DNA of 64,000 bases from Deltaproteobacteria bacterium. GTDB lineage: Bacteria; Desulfobacterota; Desulfobulbia; Desulfobulbales; Desulfobulbaceae. The translations under genes and the position numbers were made by a program. Shown piece after piece: positions 52,621-61,278 of the stretch (the first letter of the stretch is position 1; every line of letters begins with the position of its first letter). The stretch spans positions 1 through 64,000 of the forward strand of contig JAJRQC010000135.1 of the NCBI GenBank assembly GCA_024280455.1, read 5' to 3'. The notes below the pieces were generated by a model that made no database searches, was not told the DNA's origin, and was given only the letters and a program-made list of their open reading frames with translations.

Positions 52621-54093
52621 ATGCCGACTTCCCCCGAACAGCAGCATAGACCACTTGATCTGGCCCATATCTGCCATCGGGTGCGGGAGAAGTCGGAGAG
52701 TTACGACCAGTATAATTTCAGCAGTAAGTTTAATGATTTCCTCAAGGCGTTTTTTGATCTGGCCCAGGAGTTTGATTCTGTAGAGGATTTTTACCGAATC
52801 TGCGTGGCGGTGCCGTTGGAAATAACCGATCTGGCCAGTGCCCTCTATCTGACCGAGGGTGAGGAAGAACGCCTGCAGCTTGTCTGTGACAGTGAACAGG
52901 GGGTGTTGAATGATCCTGTGCCGGCGGATGATACGGTCGGCCTGCAGGAGTATCCGTACGAGACCGGGGACAGTTATGTGATTCCCATCTGCAGTAAGCA
53001 ACCGTCAACCGGCTCCCGATTTTCACAGATAATGCATGCTGAAGGAGAGCGCCGGACCGAGTTGTGGTGCGGAGTGAAAGGGATTTGCGGGCAGGGCAGG
53101 ATTCTCGGCATGTTTGAGGTCAAGCCGCTGCAGCAACTTACGGATTCAGATAAGTTTTTCTTTGTGAAATATGTGAATCGGATAGGGTTCAATCTGGATA
53201 ATCGTCTGATTGCCCGGCAGAATATTGACCACTTGAAGTTTATCAACACCCTGATCATCGATATTGAGCATAATGTCATTGTACCCAATATGTATTTTCG
53301 ACATCTCTTTAATCAGCTGAAGAAAAAAATTATTGAGCTCGATAAAATAGAGGAAGATATTAAAGTTTTTGCTGATGGAGAGAACGACAACACCCGGTGC
53401 AGCAGCTGTCTCAGTCGCTGTGGTGAACTGCGCCGTGACCTGCTCGGTTATCACCGGGAGCTGGTCAAACACCATGCAAATATTACCCTTTTTCTGGAAA
53501 GCCTGTTTCGGCGGGAACATTTTGAAAAAGGCCATCTGGTCCTTCATTCCAAGCGGTGCTTTATTGAAAAAGATGTGATTCTGCCTCAGGTTGAGCATTA
53601 TGCCAGCCGTCTGCGGGCGGCAAACGTCACGGTGGAACAGCCGCATAATATGCGTCAAGAGGATTTTCAGATATTGGTAGATGTCGGCCTGCTGGCGCAG
53701 GTCTATGCCAACCTTTTTTCCAATGCCGCCAAGTATACCAGGGAAATAATCGATCACCGGGGAGTGCCGCGTAAGGCTATGGCTTATGGACGGGAGATCG
53801 TCGAGAATTATCCCGAGCCAGGCAGGCGTGGTATTAAATTCAACGTTTTTACCACCGGCCCGACACTTTCCGAGAAAGAAGGCTCTCGACTGTTCAAGGA
53901 AGGAATGCGTGGTCCGGGCAGTGACGGTATTCCTGGAACCGGACACGGTCTCTCTTTCATACGTCACGTGATAGAGCTCCATGGCGGCACGGTCGGCTAT
54001 GAGCCGACGTCTGAGGGAAATAATTTCTATTTTATACTGCCTGTCCCGCCGACGGAGTACCCTTCCTACGATCTGGTTCCGGTAAAGAAATAA
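52621..54093 (+). CDS. GAF-like sensor histidine kinase
   Basis: A 490-residue cytoplasmic protein that starts one base after the pyrR stop. An N-terminal GAF-like region (about 30-190) has DLASALYLTEGEEERLQLVC and GMFEVKPLQQL. The dimerisation segment reads IIDIEHNVIVPNMYFRHLF, with a His near residue 217 as probable phospho-acceptor, though the box differs from the usual S-H-E-[LI]-R-x-P. A cluster CSSCLSRC (Cys 260, 263, 267) could bind metal. The ATPase domain shows NLFSNAAKYT (N box) and GTGHGLSFIRHVIELHGGTV (G box). No membrane segment and no response regulator are in sight. Confidence 0.82.
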   Translation: MPTSPEQQHRPLDLAHICHRVREKSESYDQYNFSSKFNDFLKAFFDLAQEFDSVEDFYRICVAVPLEITDLASALYLTEGEEERLQLVCDSEQGVLNDPVPADDTVGLQEYPYETGDSYVIPICSKQPSTGSRFSQIMHAEGERRTELWCGVKGICGQGRILGMFEVKPLQQLTDSDKFFFVKYVNRIGFNLDNRLIARQNIDHLKFINTLIIDIEHNVIVPNMYFRHLFNQLKKKIIELDKIEEDIKVFADGENDNTRCSSCLSRCGELRRDLLGYHRELVKHHANITLFLESLFRREHFEKGHLVLHSKRCFIEKDVILPQVEHYASRLRAANVTVEQPHNMRQEDFQILVDVGLLAQVYANLFSNAAKYTREIIDHRGVPRKAMAYGREIVENYPEPGRRGIKFNVFTTGPTLSEKEGSRLFKEGMRGPGSDGIPGTGHGLSFIRHVIELHGGTVGYEPTSEGNNFYFILPVPPTEYPSYDLVPVKK

Positions 54094-54146
54094 TTTTTTG
54101 CTTTCTTTACGCGTTCCGACCTCGAAATTTTAATCTACCATAGAGA

Positions 54147-55244
54147 ATGAACACAGCACCGCTTATTGTCCACACTGACTGGTCACGTTCCTGGGGCGGC
54201 CAGGAAATTCGCACATTGACCGAGTTGCGCGAAATGAAAAAACTTGGCTTTCGGGTCGGTATGATCGTGCGCGAGGATTCGGAGCTGGCCCGCCGTGGTC
54301 GCCAGGAAGAAATACCGGTTTACTTTATAGATTTTTCCTCCAAATTCAATCTCTCAGCCTGGCGTGACCTGTTTCAATTAATCCGTAAACTTAAACCGGC
54401 AGTAGTCAATACCCACTCTTCAGAAGACTCCTGGATGGCCGGTTGTGTGGCAAAACTCTGCCGGGTCCCATTGATTATCAAGACCAGGCATGTGCTGGCC
54501 CCCATCTCCTCATCGTTCAGTTATAATATTTTTTTCGATGTTATTTTTGCCTGCAGTGAATCCATAGGTGCACAGCTGGTCAAGCAGGGTGTGAAATCAA
54601 AAAAAATTGTGGTTCAGTCCACCGGCATTGATGAGCAGAGATTTCAGTTTTCCAGTCGTGAGCGGGCAGAGATCCGCAGCCGCTACAATATCGGCGACCA
54701 GGACATTCTAGTGGGCAATGTCGCCTTTATCCGCCACTACAAGGGGCACGAATTCATTGTCCGGACGGCGGCAACCATGCCTGAAAAATACAAGTTTATG
54801 ATTGTCGGCGGCGGCGATTCCCGTCCGCTGCTGGAGGAGGATATTGCCCGGGCCGGGGTCGAAGATCGTTTTATCCTCACCGGCCACCGGGAAGATCCGG
54901 AGCGTTTTTTTTCAGCAATAGATATTGTCTTTTTTTCATCCTATGAAACCGAGGGCATCTCCCAGTCCTTTATTCAGGGTCTGCTCTACGGTATGCCCCT
55001 GTTAACCTGTAAAACACCCTCACTTATGGAACCTCTTGAACATGTCGGGACCTACCGGACCATCGACTATGATGATGTGGAGGCGGCCGGTAAGGCGCTG
55101 GTTGAACTCTCCGACTGCCTTGTCCGGGATGAGGGAAACGTCGAACTGCAACGGCAGGCCATTGCCGGTAAATACGGCTTGAAAACAATGGTGGAAACCA
55201 TTGTTCGGGTCTACGGTGACTATGGAGTTAGTGTTGAAAACTGA
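54147..55244 (+). CDS. Glycosyltransferase family 4-like
   Basis: A 365-residue GT-B enzyme. IVHTDWSRSWGGQEIRTLTE is the N-domain start with a GGQE donor loop, VVNTHSSEDSWMAGCVAKLC and HVLAPISSSFSY follow, and the C-domain has GNVAFIRHYKGHEFI and DIVFFSSYETEGISQSFIQG, where the second Glu of the usual E-x7-E is replaced by Gln. This pattern resembles LPS-core GT4 enzymes. It lies apart from the LPS operon that begins at 58007 but could belong to the same pathway. Confidence 0.82.
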   Translation: MNTAPLIVHTDWSRSWGGQEIRTLTELREMKKLGFRVGMIVREDSELARRGRQEEIPVYFIDFSSKFNLSAWRDLFQLIRKLKPAVVNTHSSEDSWMAGCVAKLCRVPLIIKTRHVLAPISSSFSYNIFFDVIFACSESIGAQLVKQGVKSKKIVVQSTGIDEQRFQFSSRERAEIRSRYNIGDQDILVGNVAFIRHYKGHEFIVRTAATMPEKYKFMIVGGGDSRPLLEEDIARAGVEDRFILTGHREDPERFFSAIDIVFFSSYETEGISQSFIQGLLYGMPLLTCKTPSLMEPLEHVGTYRTIDYDDVEAAGKALVELSDCLVRDEGNVELQRQAIAGKYGLKTMVETIVRVYGDYGVSVEN

Positions 55245-55323
55245 AATTTGCAACCCCGATAAAACTCGGAACTCCGATAAACGAGCTTGCGAGACATTGA
55301 GACCCGGAACCGGGAATCCGCCC

Positions 55324-57579
55324 ATGGAGCTCCTCGCCCCGGCAGGTAGTTTCCCCGCCTTTGAGGCGGCCCTTGAAGCCGGAGCCGACTCAATCTATGT
55401 CGGGGTTCCCGGCTTTAATGCCCGGGCTTTGAGCAGAGATTTTACCTTTGCCGAGATCGATTCCATGATCCGGCAGGCCCATGGGCAGGGGGTGAAGGTC
55501 TATATTGCCATGAACAGCCTGGTTAAGGAGTCGGAGCTTCCGGCAGCCCTGGATGCGTTGTCCTGTCTTGAACAGCTCCGCCCCGATGCCCTCATTCTCC
55601 AGGATCTTGGTCTGCTCTATATTGCCCGGACCTGGTTTCCAGATCTTTCCCTGCATGCCTCCACCCTGATGTCGATCCATAACTCGACAGCCGCCATGGA
55701 ACTCACCAACCTTGGCGTTGAGCGGGTGGTCCTGGCCCGGGAGCTGACCATTGAAGAGATGGCGGAGATTCACCAAAAGACCGATGCTGAAATTGAGGTC
55801 TTTATCCATGGAGCCATGTGTTTCAGTTACTCCGGACTCTGCATGTTTTCCAGTTTGCACGGCGGAAAATCCAGTCTCCGCGGCCAGTGCGTGCAGCCCT
55901 GCCGCCGTCATTACTCCTGGCAGGCACCTGGAAAAACGCAGCGAGATGGGGGAAGGGAAAAAGATACAAAATATCTGTTTTCCATGAACGATCTCTGCGG
56001 GGTGGATTTTCTGCCTGCACTGCGCGATGCCGGGGTCAGTTGCCTGAAGATTGAAGGACGGATGAAAAGTGCCCGCTACGTTGCCAATACCGTGGCTGCC
56101 TATCGGATGGCCCTGGACAGCATGGATGAACCGGTCGAGGAGCAGGGTCGTATTCTTAACGAGGCCCATAAACTCCTGGATGAGGCTATGGCCCGCAAAC
56201 GATCAAGCGGCTTCCTGCTGGCCGACAGACCCACCGGGGCAATAACTCCCCAACAGTCCGGCAACAGCGGTCAGCTGCTCGGTCAGGTACGGGGAGTGCA
56301 GCAGGAACGGACCAGGGACGGGAAAAATCAACTGACCCTGCAGATTCGCCTGCAGGGTCAGGTCAGTGAAGGTGACCGGCTGCGGTTGCACAATGAAAAA
56401 ACCGGCGAACGGATAAGTTTCACCCTTCGGTACCTGCAGATCGGGGGACAGCGACGGAAGGCCGGCAGTTCGGGGCAGAATGCACAGCTCTCCCTGGGAG
56501 CCGATCTCAAAGGGCGGAGCGGGCGAAATTTCCGGGGCAGTCTGTTTAAAGTAGATGTAGGCTCCCGTATCGTTGCCGAGCGGACCGGCCGCAAGAGAAG
56601 CAAAAAGCTTTCCGGGCGCAAGATCTTTGCCGACACACGCAAGGTAGAGGAGATTCTCAATCATCTTTCCTGGAAGCGGGGCGATGGCAAAGCAAAGCAT
56701 TCCGCACGGAGAAAGGGTGCACCTGAGGATAGCAGGGCCGGGCGCCGCGGCAGCAGAAAAGAACTGCCCTGGTGGGTGGCTGTTTCGGCAGTGGCTGATG
56801 TACGGCAGCGGTTACCGGTGCGGGCGGCTCGTATTCTCCTGCCGTTGACCCGGGACAATATGCGCAGCCTTGACCAACTGGGAGCAAAAATAAAAAAGTA
56901 CCGGGGCCGGATTATATGGCGTCTGCCACCCATCATCCATGAGGCGGATCTTGACTGGTATGTGGAGCAGGTAAGGCAGCTGGCCACAACCGGCTACAGC
57001 CGTTTTGAGCTTGGTCACTGCAGCCAGTACGGCTTGTTTACATCCCTGCAGGACGGGAAGCACCAGCAGCGGCTTGAGCTGTACGGTCAGTACAGTCTGA
57101 ACCTCTTGAATTCTGCTGCCCTGCATGCGGCCGGTCATTTAGGCTTTCAGGGTGGGTTATTTTCCCTTGAAACCGAGGCGGAAAACCTTACCGCTGCAAT
57201 TTCGCATTTCAAGTGGCAGCGGGGAAGAGGTCGGCCGCAGCAACGGATGAAGCTGGGGCTCTATGTCTACGGGCGCCCGCCGTTGTTTACGGCCCGTCTG
57301 GACAGTGATCAGTACAATTACCGCCGGCAGATAGTCAGCCCTAAAGATGAACAGTACACCCTGGAGCATACGAATGGCCTTACCCTGGCCAGGTCTACCC
57401 TGCCGTTTTCTCTGCTCAGGTGGCAACGGGAACTTACGACTATGGGACTTGATTACCTGCTGCTTGACCTCACCGGCGGTCCGATTCGGAAAGAGGCGGC
57501 AGCGGCGAGTGCGCTTCTGGCCGGTGGCGGCAAGCGGATACCGGTCCTGTCGGGAAATTTTCAGGGCACACTGGTATAG
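55324..57579 (+). CDS. U32 family peptidase / tRNA- or rRNA-hydroxylation-type protein
   Basis: A 751-residue protein. ELLAPAGSFPAFEAALEAGA and DSIYVGVPGFNARA are the U32 start, and FIHGAMCFSYSGLCMFSSLH with SLRGQCVQPCRRHY (about residues 159-197) is the U32 signature with its conserved Cys. Relatives such as RlhA and TrhP hydroxylate RNA bases, others are called collagenases. Between about 360 and 490 lies a basic insertion (SKKLSGRKIFADTRK, KAKHSARRKGAPED) that could bind RNA. A further TIM-barrel-like domain ends the protein. ATG 55324 is chosen at the conserved first strand. A MITE-like element sits directly behind the stop codon. Confidence 0.87.
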   Translation: MELLAPAGSFPAFEAALEAGADSIYVGVPGFNARALSRDFTFAEIDSMIRQAHGQGVKVYIAMNSLVKESELPAALDALSCLEQLRPDALILQDLGLLYIARTWFPDLSLHASTLMSIHNSTAAMELTNLGVERVVLARELTIEEMAEIHQKTDAEIEVFIHGAMCFSYSGLCMFSSLHGGKSSLRGQCVQPCRRHYSWQAPGKTQRDGGREKDTKYLFSMNDLCGVDFLPALRDAGVSCLKIEGRMKSARYVANTVAAYRMALDSMDEPVEEQGRILNEAHKLLDEAMARKRSSGFLLADRPTGAITPQQSGNSGQLLGQVRGVQQERTRDGKNQLTLQIRLQGQVSEGDRLRLHNEKTGERISFTLRYLQIGGQRRKAGSSGQNAQLSLGADLKGRSGRNFRGSLFKVDVGSRIVAERTGRKRSKKLSGRKIFADTRKVEEILNHLSWKRGDGKAKHSARRKGAPEDSRAGRRGSRKELPWWVAVSAVADVRQRLPVRAARILLPLTRDNMRSLDQLGAKIKKYRGRIIWRLPPIIHEADLDWYVEQVRQLATTGYSRFELGHCSQYGLFTSLQDGKHQQRLELYGQYSLNLLNSAALHAAGHLGFQGGLFSLETEAENLTAAISHFKWQRGRGRPQQRMKLGLYVYGRPPLFTARLDSDQYNYRRQIVSPKDEQYTLEHTNGLTLARSTLPFSLLRWQRELTTMGLDYLLLDLTGGPIRKEAAAASALLAGGGKRIPVLSGNFQGTLV

Positions 57580-57586
57580 CCTGTGC

Positions 57587-57886
57587 GTAACCGTTCACCA
57601 AAGAGCAACTAAGATTGATAAACCCATACTTGTAAGTGTTTACCAGATAAGCGCAGACTTCGGATAAGCGCAGACTTCGGATAAGCGCAGACTTCGGATA
57701 AGCGCAGACTTCGGATAAGCGCAGACTTCGGATAAGCGCAGACTTCGGTGTTCCATATTCGTTTAGATAAGCGTAGACTTCGAGCAGGCCGACGAATCAG
57801 ATAAGCGCAGCGAAGCGGAGACTTCGATAGCTTGCCTATGTGAGGAGGCCTGATCGAACGAAGAGGGGGTGCTGGTGAACGCTTAC
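57587..57886. mobile_element. MITE-like element B with 8-bp target duplication
   Basis: A 300-bp relative of element A. Its ends GTAACCGTTCACCA and TGGTGAACGCTTAC match at 13 of 14 positions in inverted form, and GCCTGTGC flanks it on both sides (57579-57586 and 57887-57894), a perfect 8-bp duplication. Six perfect 17-bp units fill 57647-57748, then a segment absent from A (about 57749-57800), then the shared right half. The left target copy begins at the last base of the U32 stop codon, so the element lies just behind that gene. It encodes no transposase. Confidence 0.9.
57647..57748. repeat. Six 17-bp tandem repeats within element B
   Basis: ATAAGCGCAGACTTCGG is repeated six times head-to-tail without mismatch, against three in element A. 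A seventh, altered unit (ATAAGCGTAGACTTCGA) follows at 57768-57784 and an eighth begins at 57802. Confidence 0.95.
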
Positions 57887-58006
57887 GCCTGTGCAGGCTT
57901 GCTGCGCTTGACAAAGCAGAATCGGTTGGCTACTACTAATCGATTTGCAGCTGGAGTTTTGTTTTTTTATTTTTTTTAATGTAAGGGAAGAAACAGGCCG
58001 GAATCA

Positions 58007-59737
58007 ATGACCAATAAAGAAATAGTGACCAGGCTGTTCGGGGTACTTACGCCCTATCGCAGCAAACTTATCATTGCCATGGTGGGGATGGTTATTGTTG
58101 CCGGTTTTAACGCCGCCCAGGCCTATATGGTCAAACCTCTTCTTGACGAGATTTTTGTCAACAAGGATAAGGTGCTGCTCAACATTTTGCCCCTGGCCCT
58201 GCTGGGTATCTTTCTTGTTAAGGGTATTTTTTATTTTATTTACTCGTACCTCCTTGAATGGGTCGGACAGTGCGTTATCCGTGATCTTCGCAACCAAATC
58301 TATGCCCATTTGAACAGGTTGCCCCTGTCTTTTTTTCACCACATGCCCACCGGTGAACTTATCTCCAGGATTATTAACGATGTTACCCTGCTGCAGGGGG
58401 CTGTCTCTCATGCCCTGATCCGTATTCTGCGTGATTTTGTCTCCGTCATCGGCCTGCTCGTGGTGATTTTTATGATGGACTGGCGCCTGGCTCTGATGTC
58501 GATGATTTTCCTGCCCATGGCTGCCGCACCCATTGTCATCTTTGGCAAGAAGTTTCGCCGGGTTTCCACCCGCTATCAGAGGAGTATCGGTGAGGTCACC
58601 AATATCCTTCATGAAACCATCGGCGGAGCCCGGATCGTCAAGGCGTTCTGTATGGAAAAGCAGGAAGAAAAACGTTTTGCAGCCCAGATACAGCATCTGT
58701 TCAACACCCTGATGACCGAAACCAGGTATCGGTGCCTGTCTCATCCCATGATTGAGTTCATGGGCGGAGTCGGTATAGCCCTGATTATCTGGTTCGGCGG
58801 CATGCAGGTCCTTAAGGGAACATCGACCATGGGCGCTTTCATGTCATTTCTCACCGCCCTGATCATGCTCTATGAGCCGGTCAAAGGAGTGAGCAAGATT
58901 AACTCTACCATCCAGTCCGGTCTGGCTGCTGCAACCCGTATCTTTAATCTGCTCGATATTGTGCCGGATATCGTGGAAAAAAAGGATGCCGTAATCCTGC
59001 CGCCTTTTCATGACTGTATTGAATTTCAGGATGTCGGATTTTCGTATGAGCCCGGCGAGCCGGTCCTGCATGGAGTCAATCTCAAGGTTCAGCGGGGTGA
59101 GGTTCTGGCTGTTGTCGGTCCGTCCGGCGGCGGTAAGACTACCCTTGCCAATATGCTGCCCAGGTTTCATGATGTTGATTCCGGGGCGATTCGTATTGAC
59201 GGCCATGACATTCGCGATCTGACCCTGCACTCGTTGCGCAGCCAGTTGGCACTGGTGACCCAGCAGACTATTTTATTTAATGATACGGTTCGTTACAATA
59301 TCGGCTACGGCAGTCAGGATTGTAGTGAAGAGGATGTCCACCGGGCGGCCGATGCCGCCTTTGCCCTGGAGTTCATTGAAGAACTGCCCGACGGCTTTGA
59401 CACGATTATCGGTGAATCCGGAGCCCGGCTTTCCGGCGGTCAACGCCAGCGTATTTCCATTGCCCGGGCAATTCTCAAGGATGCACCGGTGCTGGTCCTG
59501 GATGAGGCTACCTCGGCCCTGGATACCGAGTCCGAACGTAAGGTCCAGAAGGCCCTGGAAAACCTGATGAAAAACAGGACGACAATTGTTATCGCCCACC
59601 GGTTGTCGACCATTAAAAATGCCGATCGGATTATTGTCATGCAGGGCGGCAGACTTGTGGAAGAGGGGACTCATGATGCCCTGCTGGCACGGGGTGAGGT
59701 GTATAACCAATTGTACCAGATGCAATACAGCGATTAG
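58007..59737 (+). CDS. msbA: Lipid A export ABC transporter, permease/ATPase
   Basis: A 576-residue half-transporter that flips lipid A-core across the inner membrane. Six helices fill the first ~310 residues, with QIYAHLNRLPLSFFHHMPTG and SRIINDVTLLQGAVSHAL being typical of MsbA. The ATPase domain has GPSGGGKTTLANMLPRFHD (Walker A, about residue 371), LSGGQRQRISIARAIL (signature, about 475) and VLVLDEATSALDTESE (Walker B), then the H-loop IVIAHRLSTI. It leads an operon with O-antigen ligase, two glycosyltransferases and a heptosyltransferase, which supports the MsbA call over a general exporter. Confidence 0.93.
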   Translation: MTNKEIVTRLFGVLTPYRSKLIIAMVGMVIVAGFNAAQAYMVKPLLDEIFVNKDKVLLNILPLALLGIFLVKGIFYFIYSYLLEWVGQCVIRDLRNQIYAHLNRLPLSFFHHMPTGELISRIINDVTLLQGAVSHALIRILRDFVSVIGLLVVIFMMDWRLALMSMIFLPMAAAPIVIFGKKFRRVSTRYQRSIGEVTNILHETIGGARIVKAFCMEKQEEKRFAAQIQHLFNTLMTETRYRCLSHPMIEFMGGVGIALIIWFGGMQVLKGTSTMGAFMSFLTALIMLYEPVKGVSKINSTIQSGLAAATRIFNLLDIVPDIVEKKDAVILPPFHDCIEFQDVGFSYEPGEPVLHGVNLKVQRGEVLAVVGPSGGGKTTLANMLPRFHDVDSGAIRIDGHDIRDLTLHSLRSQLALVTQQTILFNDTVRYNIGYGSQDCSEEDVHRAADAAFALEFIEELPDGFDTIIGESGARLSGGQRQRISIARAILKDAPVLVLDEATSALDTESERKVQKALENLMKNRTTIVIAHRLSTIKNADRIIVMQGGRLVEEGTHDALLARGEVYNQLYQMQYSD

Positions 59738-59892
59738 TGCGCCATGTTTGTACAAAATTTCTGGGGAATATGGAATCGGCTGCCTTTTGACAGGGAGTAC
59801 CCGTTTACTGATTCCCGGCTCCGGCAAAAGGATGAACAAGCTCCCTGACAGGCAGCTGTTCTGGGAATCGATACGACGTTTCATGCTGGTCT

Positions 59893-61278
59893 ATGCGCTG
59901 GGAGAAAATCGCATATATCAACACCATACAGCCTGAAGCCGTTGCCGGGGAGGGGTTGAACTTGCTCTGGTCGGCAACTGGCAGACGTGGGACGAAAACA
60001 CCCCGTAAAGAACGAGTGTACATGGAGATTATGACCGCTGGCCGGAAATCACTCTTGCAGAAGATACAGCATACCGCCACCTTGAGTATTGACTGGTTTG
60101 CCGTTATGCTTGCCTTCAGCATCCCGCTCTCCACCTCGGCTGTTTCGGTGCTGGCGGTGCTGATTCTTACCGCCTGGATCATAGGGGGCGACTACTCCCG
60201 TAAATGGGCCGTCATTACAAAAAATCCCGTCAGCCTGGCGCTCCTTTTCTATCTGGGCCTTTTTTTTCTGGGTTTGTTGTGGACTCAGAATATCAGTACC
60301 GGTCTGGAAATGATAGAGAAACAGTGGAAGTTGCTCCTGTTTCCGGTGCTGCTCAGTTCACTGGTCTACTCCCATCGTCGGCGGTATGTTGTTTCCTTTC
60401 TTGTCGGATTGACGGTCGCCATGCTGATGACCTATCTGGCCTGGTTCAATATTCTGCACTATGGCGGTGTGACCCCGGAACATCTGACCAAAGGGCTTTT
60501 CCACGTGATTTATAACCCCTTGCTGGCTTTTGGCTTTTACCTGGTCTGCCATGAAGTGCTCTGGGGGAAATGGGCTGTTATGCGTCGTCTGGGATTGATC
60601 CTGCTTGCCGCATGCATGGCCGTTGACATGTTTATCACTGAAGGGCGGACCGGACAGGTCGTCTTCTTTGTCCTTCTGGGGCTTTTGTTTATTCAGTTTT
60701 TCAGCAGAAGTAAACTCAAGGCCGTGCTCTTTATTCTGCTTATTCTCCCGCTTACCTTTGCCGCCGGGTATCAGTTGAGTCCGACATTTCAAAACCGGGT
60801 GGATGCAGCCGGACAGGAAATACGGGAGTTTAATGAGAATCCAAATACTTCAGTTGGGTTGAGGTTGTTGTTCTGGAAAAATTCCTGGAGGATTATTAGA
60901 GCTCATCCGTTGTTCGGGGTGGGAACAGGTGATTTTCAATCCTCATATGCAGAGGTGAATGCTGAGTTGTCACCGGATATGGTTGCCACCGACAATCCGC
61001 ATAATCAGTATGTTTTCATTCTCTGTCAATTTGGAATTCTTGGTCTTCTCAGCCTGTTGACCATCTTTTTTGCTCAGATTCATCAAGCGGTAACCTGTAA
61101 AGATGACTGGAGAAGAATTCGTATTGCCTTCCCTGTTTTTTTTCTGACCATCATGCTGGCCGAATCCTATCTTGTTATCTATGAAACCGGCTTTTTCTTT
61201 GCTCTTTTTTCAGCAGTTTTGTTTGCCCGGCCCGGCAAGTCGGCTGAGTCGAGTGCGGCACCGGGGGAAGAACAATGA
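59893..61278 (+). CDS. waaL: O-antigen ligase (WaaL-like)
   Basis: Up to 461 residues; a start at ATG 60022 (MEIMTAGRK) gives 418 and drops a poorly conserved leader, so either is possible. About eleven hydrophobic helices are seen. The Wzy_C-type periplasmic loop carries SVGLRLLFWKNSWRIIRAHP followed by LFGVGTGDF, then DNPHNQYVFILCQFGILGLL, with the Arg and His expected of O-antigen ligases and polymerases. It would join lipid-linked O-antigen to lipid A-core in the periplasm. Its stop overlaps the next glycosyltransferase start by ATGA. Confidence 0.85.
   Translation: MRWEKIAYINTIQPEAVAGEGLNLLWSATGRRGTKTPRKERVYMEIMTAGRKSLLQKIQHTATLSIDWFAVMLAFSIPLSTSAVSVLAVLILTAWIIGGDYSRKWAVITKNPVSLALLFYLGLFFLGLLWTQNISTGLEMIEKQWKLLLFPVLLSSLVYSHRRRYVVSFLVGLTVAMLMTYLAWFNILHYGGVTPEHLTKGLFHVIYNPLLAFGFYLVCHEVLWGKWAVMRRLGLILLAACMAVDMFITEGRTGQVVFFVLLGLLFIQFFSRSKLKAVLFILLILPLTFAAGYQLSPTFQNRVDAAGQEIREFNENPNTSVGLRLLFWKNSWRIIRAHPLFGVGTGDFQSSYAEVNAELSPDMVATDNPHNQYVFILCQFGILGLLSLLTIFFAQIHQAVTCKDDWRRIRIAFPVFFLTIMLAESYLVIYETGFFFALFSAVLFARPGKSAESSAAPGEEQ

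Noticed and set aside
59833-59936. 34-codon frame (MNKLPDRQLFWESIRRF...) before the O-antigen ligase
   Set aside because: It is short, lacks a ribosome site and matches no family I know; it may be leader sequence only.
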